Assembly (NCBI RefSeq): GCF_004664715.2 | Contig: NC_051082.1 | Span: forward strand, 9,610,498 to 9,674,497 | Direction: 5' to 3' | DNA from: Peromyscus leucopus | Taxonomy: Eukaryota > Chordata > Mammalia > Rodentia > Cricetidae | DNA: 64,000 nt | Shown here: one piece after another, positions 60,956 to 64,000 of the stretch | Position numbering within the stretch: the stretch's first letter is position 1 | Layout: every line of letters begins with the position of its first letter | The notes under the pieces: generated by a model | Database searches by the model: none | What the model was told of the DNA's origin: nothing | The model's input: only the letters and a program-made list of their open reading frames with translations | Position numbers and translations under genes: made by a program

Positions 60956-62059
60956 ATGTAATCAGATGGCATGCCCAGATTTGAGGGGGTTTGACCTTGT
61001 TTGTTTGGTTTTTGACAGTCATTTTTCGGCCTGTGACGTAGGAAGATGTCAGTGACAGAAGGATTTGTCCAACGAGGGTCTTTCTGACCTACAAGGTCTG
61101 TAGTGTGTAGCAGATCATTTTCTGTTTTCCTATCTTCTTCCCCCTTGATTATTATTATTATTTATTATTATTATTATATTTTTATTAAGACTAGTTAGAA
61201 TTCTCGATACATGGGGCAGAACCCTTGCCTCTGGAATGAGGCTCAAAGAGAGCAGGCGAATTCTAAGGAAGTGAAATTTTTTCTAGCCATTGGCTCTGGA
61301 GTTTGCTGTTCAACTGAAAAAAATTAAAATTCCCAAATGAAGACCTGCCCTGCAATGATACTATTGGTAAATATTTCCCAAATCCAGGGGATTAAAAAAA
61401 AAAAAAAAAGTTGTCCTAATGGATTTTGCTTTCTAGACACACAAGGGACCCAGAAGACTGCACCTTGTCAGTCTGTATTTGAGGCTAAGCGATTTTCATG
61501 TTCCAGATTCCCAGGGCTCCTCTTCATTCCCTCAGTGGCCTTTTTCCAACTCTGCAAACCCCACGGGAACCTTCATAGCTTCGCCCTGTTCCTTTCCTTT
61601 TTTTTGTTCCTGATCAGCCCTTGCAGGGGGAACTGGTTCTAGCCAGCTTGGTGATCATCATAACCACAGCTGCTATTATTTTGTGCTCTCCAGATTCAGG
61701 CTCCGTGCTGACAACATCACCTGAGATATCTCCCTGAACTTTTCCCCAGAGGCACCCATGTGGGCTTTACCTGCAGAGTGAGCTCAGAATGAGCGCCCCT
61801 CTCCATCATCTCCATGCTACCTCCCCGGGCCAGCCCCACCCCCACCCCGACCTCCTCCCTCCCCTGTATTTCTGTGGTCCCTCCCTACTGGGCAGCACAT
61901 GCTTTCCCTGTCTAGGTCTATTTTCAACTCGGCAGACTGAGTGGTGCCTTTGATGTGCAAGTCAGGAGAGGACACAACCTCCACGGGTTCCCCATATTGC
62001 TGAAAGTCAGATCCAAATCCCATTCTACTTTTCCCACTCCCACTGTGGTCCAGACCCTG
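60956..62059. other. Mostly unique, about 1.1 kb
   Basis: (TTA)n at 61148-61187 and A17 near 61395. Frame 61337-61642 (plus) has no recognisable domain. Confidence 0.4.
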
Positions 62060-62235
62060 CGGGCTCCTCGGTCTCTGGACATGCACCATGTCTGCACTGG
62101 GTCTTTGCACTTCCTATTCCTCCTCTCCCTGGATGTGCATGTGATTTATCCCTCTCTTCCTTCAAGACTATTCAAATTCACTTCCTGGATCTGAGCTGAC
62201 ATGCTTTAAAAGTCAAACCTTCCTTTGACTTCTCT
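62060..62235 (+). mobile_element. L2 LINE fragment
   Basis: 'ctgggtctttgcacttccta', 'ttcctcctctccctggatgt' and 'cttccttcaagactattcaa' follow the L2 3' phrase 'gggcctttgcacttgctgttccct...tgcctgga'. Confidence 0.58.
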
Positions 62236-62247
62236 GTTATATCTTTT

Positions 62248-62384
62248 TTCTTTTTTTCTCCCCCCGACCCCCACCCCAAACAGGGTTTCTCTGTGTAGTT
62301 TTGATGCCTGTCCTGGATGGTCTCGAACTCACAGACATCCACCTGGCTCTGCCTCCTGAGTGCTGGGATTAAAGGCTTGTGCCT
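62248..62384 (-). mobile_element. B1 SINE
   Basis: 'caaacagggtttctctgtgt', 'ctcgaactcacagacatcca' and 'gagtgctgggattaaaggct'. Inserted in or beside the L2. Confidence 0.88.
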
Positions 62385-62639
62385 TTTTTTTAAGAAGTCT
62401 CAGGCCAGCTGTACGGTCTCAAAAAAAAAAAAAAAAAAAAAAAAAAACAAAACAATCAAGTTCCAAGTCATCCAAAGCTGCGTAGTGAGACCCTGTTCAA
62501 ACAAAACAAGGCATAACAAAGAAAAACAAATCAGCATCTAACTATTCCTTTAGTTATTTGTTGGGTTTATTGCTCATCTTGCCTCAAAAAGAAAGGCCCT
62601 CTGAGCTATCTTTGTAGCATGACACACATGCATAGCGTT
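62385..62639. other. B1 scraps and A27 run
   Basis: 'caggccagctgtacggtctc' before A27 (62421-62447) resembles a heavily deleted B1. 'gcgtagtgagaccctgttca' is another scrap. The remainder is unique. Confidence 0.5.
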
Positions 62640-62880
62640 TATTAGATGGACAGACAGACTGATGGGTGGATGGATGAACAGATGGATGAATGAATGGACA
62701 GGTGGATGAGTAGATGGATGGATGGATGGATGGATGGATGGATGGATAGACAGACAGATGGATGGATGGACTAATGGGTGAATGGATGGATGGACTGACT
62801 GAGGGGTGGGTGAATTTATGGATGGACAGATGGATGGATGGATGGACAGATGTATGATGGACTGAATGACAGATGTATGG
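62640..62880 (+). repeat. (TGGA)n tetranucleotide array
   Basis: About 240 bases of TGGA with TGAA, CAGA and GACA variants, the most homogeneous run at 62716-62747. Related in motif to the 6421-6700 array. Confidence 0.97.
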
Positions 62881-62889
62881 GCGTCCTCT

Positions 62890-63030
62890 GAAATGTGTCC
62901 TATAATCAGTCTTATATAATACAGGAGGAAACTCGGAAGGGCTGGGTAGCTTTTTCAAGGTGAGTTAGTTTCAGTGAATGGCAAAGTTGAAACTTCAACT
63001 CAGGTTTCCCAGACCCCAAACAATTTAACT
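62890..63030 (-). mobile_element. MIR SINE
   Basis: 'tataatacaggaggaaactc' and 'aaacttcaactcaggtttcc' parallel reverse MIR. Confidence 0.52.
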
Positions 63031-63492
63031 ACTAAATTTACTGATCATGAGTTAAGCCCCCCGTAAAATATGCTGGGCCTCACCGTCTACGGCTCAGCCA
63101 AATCCCATTGCTGGACACAGCACCTGGTCTGCACTTGACCCTTCAGGATTAGTGCCTATTGTGCCAGGATTAGTCAGAATGGGGAACTCCCATGAATGCA
63201 GAGATGGAAGACCTAACACAAGAAAGCCGGCATTAATCACTTAATTAATATGTTTTGAATACAGTCCCCCAAGTGTTCCTGTCTTAGAAATATTTGAAAT
63301 AGTCTAAAAGAGCGACTCTCAACAGATGATTTTTTTTTTAAAGCACAGATAAGGAAATTGCATAGCAATTCAGCTCTGTATGTGAACTGCCTCCACTTGA
63401 GGGACAAAAGGACACGTAGGTAGGTAGGTAGGTTTTCTCCACTCACGGGAGAGCTGGATGTCCCACCTTCTGGGACTTAAAACAGTCAATCT
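63031..63492. other. Unique sequence
   Basis: A short (GTAG)n at 63417-63433 and a T10 run. Nothing else recognised. Confidence 0.4.
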
Positions 63493-63648
63493 TGGCTGAG
63501 TGTGGTGGCCCATGCCTGCTATACCAGCACTGGGGAGAGACGCTGAGGCAGGAGGATTTCAAGTTCAAAGCCAGCATGGGATATACAATGAGTTTGGGGT
63601 TATTTCTAGGCTGTGTTGTAAGACCCTATCTCAAAGAAATTGTCAACG
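63493..63648 (+). mobile_element. B1/B4-like SINE
   Basis: 'tggctgagtgtggtggccca', 'caggaggatttcaagttcaa' and 'taagaccctatctcaaagaa'. Confidence 0.68.
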
Positions 63649-63734
63649 AACAGCCTGTAATTTCTGCACGGCCCTAACGGTACAGTCTTACATATCTATC
63701 TACTCCCAAGGAATGGGGGTATGTGTGTGGAATT

Positions 63735-64000
63735 ATGAGAAATGCTCATAGTGGCATCTTTTATAATATCTGAAGGATATTCAGCATTATTCACAATACC
63801 TAAAAAATGTCTACTACCCAATGAGTGATTAAACCATGGCATATCTTTACAATGGAAATATTCAGCCATTGAAAAGGGATAAAGTACGGACACATATTCC
63901 AACATGAATGAGTCTCAGTGAAATATGCAGGGCACAAAAGTTCTCATATATGACTCCATGTGTGCATGCATGAAATTTCCCCATGAAGCGCTTATCTAAA
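63735..64000 (+). mobile_element. Old L1 (L1M) 3' portion, runs off the window
   Basis: 'gaaatgctcatagtggcatc', 'attcacaatacctaaaaaat', 'caatggaaatattcagccat' and 'caacatgaatgagtctcagt' match the collinear L1M 3' ORF2/UTR region. No intact frame. Confidence 0.78.

Overview
This is rodent genomic DNA, almost certainly from a cricetid (Peromyscus, vole or hamster type). The youngest B1 SINEs carry the 'ccaggaaaggcgcaaagctacacag' type of right half, alongside B2, B3, B4 and tRNA-Ala-derived ID elements, long CA/GT/GA/GATA microsatellites, rodent solo LTRs and a background of mammal-wide relics (MIR, L2, L1M, MER20-like, MER5A-like, MLT1-like). The species call is inference from repeat subfamilies.

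I could not recognise any protein-coding gene, tRNA, rRNA or snRNA gene. Most long open frames are microsatellites or SINEs read through. The two longest non-repetitive frames (minus strand, 54874-55626 and 29511-30209) resemble no family I know and are probably chance. The window is best read as intergenic or deep intronic sequence. A few short segments look like candidate exons or promoters because of their splice or core-promoter signals. None is proven.

Layout: 1-5.4 kb has ancient DNA-transposon, L1 and MIR relics plus a solo LTR (2858-3430). 5.5-11.7 kb is dense in SINEs and simple repeats, with an AT-rich homeobox-site-like unique block (9600-9870). 11.9-20.9 kb is the least repetitive part and holds several conserved-looking unique blocks among MaLR/MLT1 relics and a Z-DNA-prone tract (15253-15503). 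21-26.4 kb contains nested SINEs, a 17-bp minisatellite (24474-24645) and unique DNA. 26.53-26.91 kb is a small CpG-rich block with a full CRE, two opposed CCAAT boxes and a perfect hairpin, the best promoter candidate. 27-33 kb holds a 107-bp tandem duplication, an inverted SINE pair and a young B1. 34.3-35.9 kb carries a solo LTR enclosed by a 52-bp near-identical inverted repeat. 36-50 kb is SINE-rich, with two very young ID elements, a second copy of the first LTR family and several B1s with intact target-site duplications. 51.06-51.62 kb is a clean unique block resembling an enhancer. 52.6 kb has a B1 riddled with tiny deletions (possible assembly error). 53.36-53.86 kb is a minus-strand LTR with an internal tandem array. 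55.8-56.14 kb is a 340-bp alternating purine-pyrimidine tract. 57.5-58.5 kb has a TATA/CCAAT candidate promoter and a candidate small exon. The right end holds MLT1, L2, MIR and an L1M 3' fragment that runs off the edge.

No system of cooperating genes is visible. The biology here is repeat dynamics and possible cis-regulation. Family names are assigned from memory of consensus sequences; boundaries without visible target-site duplications are good to about 10-30 bases.
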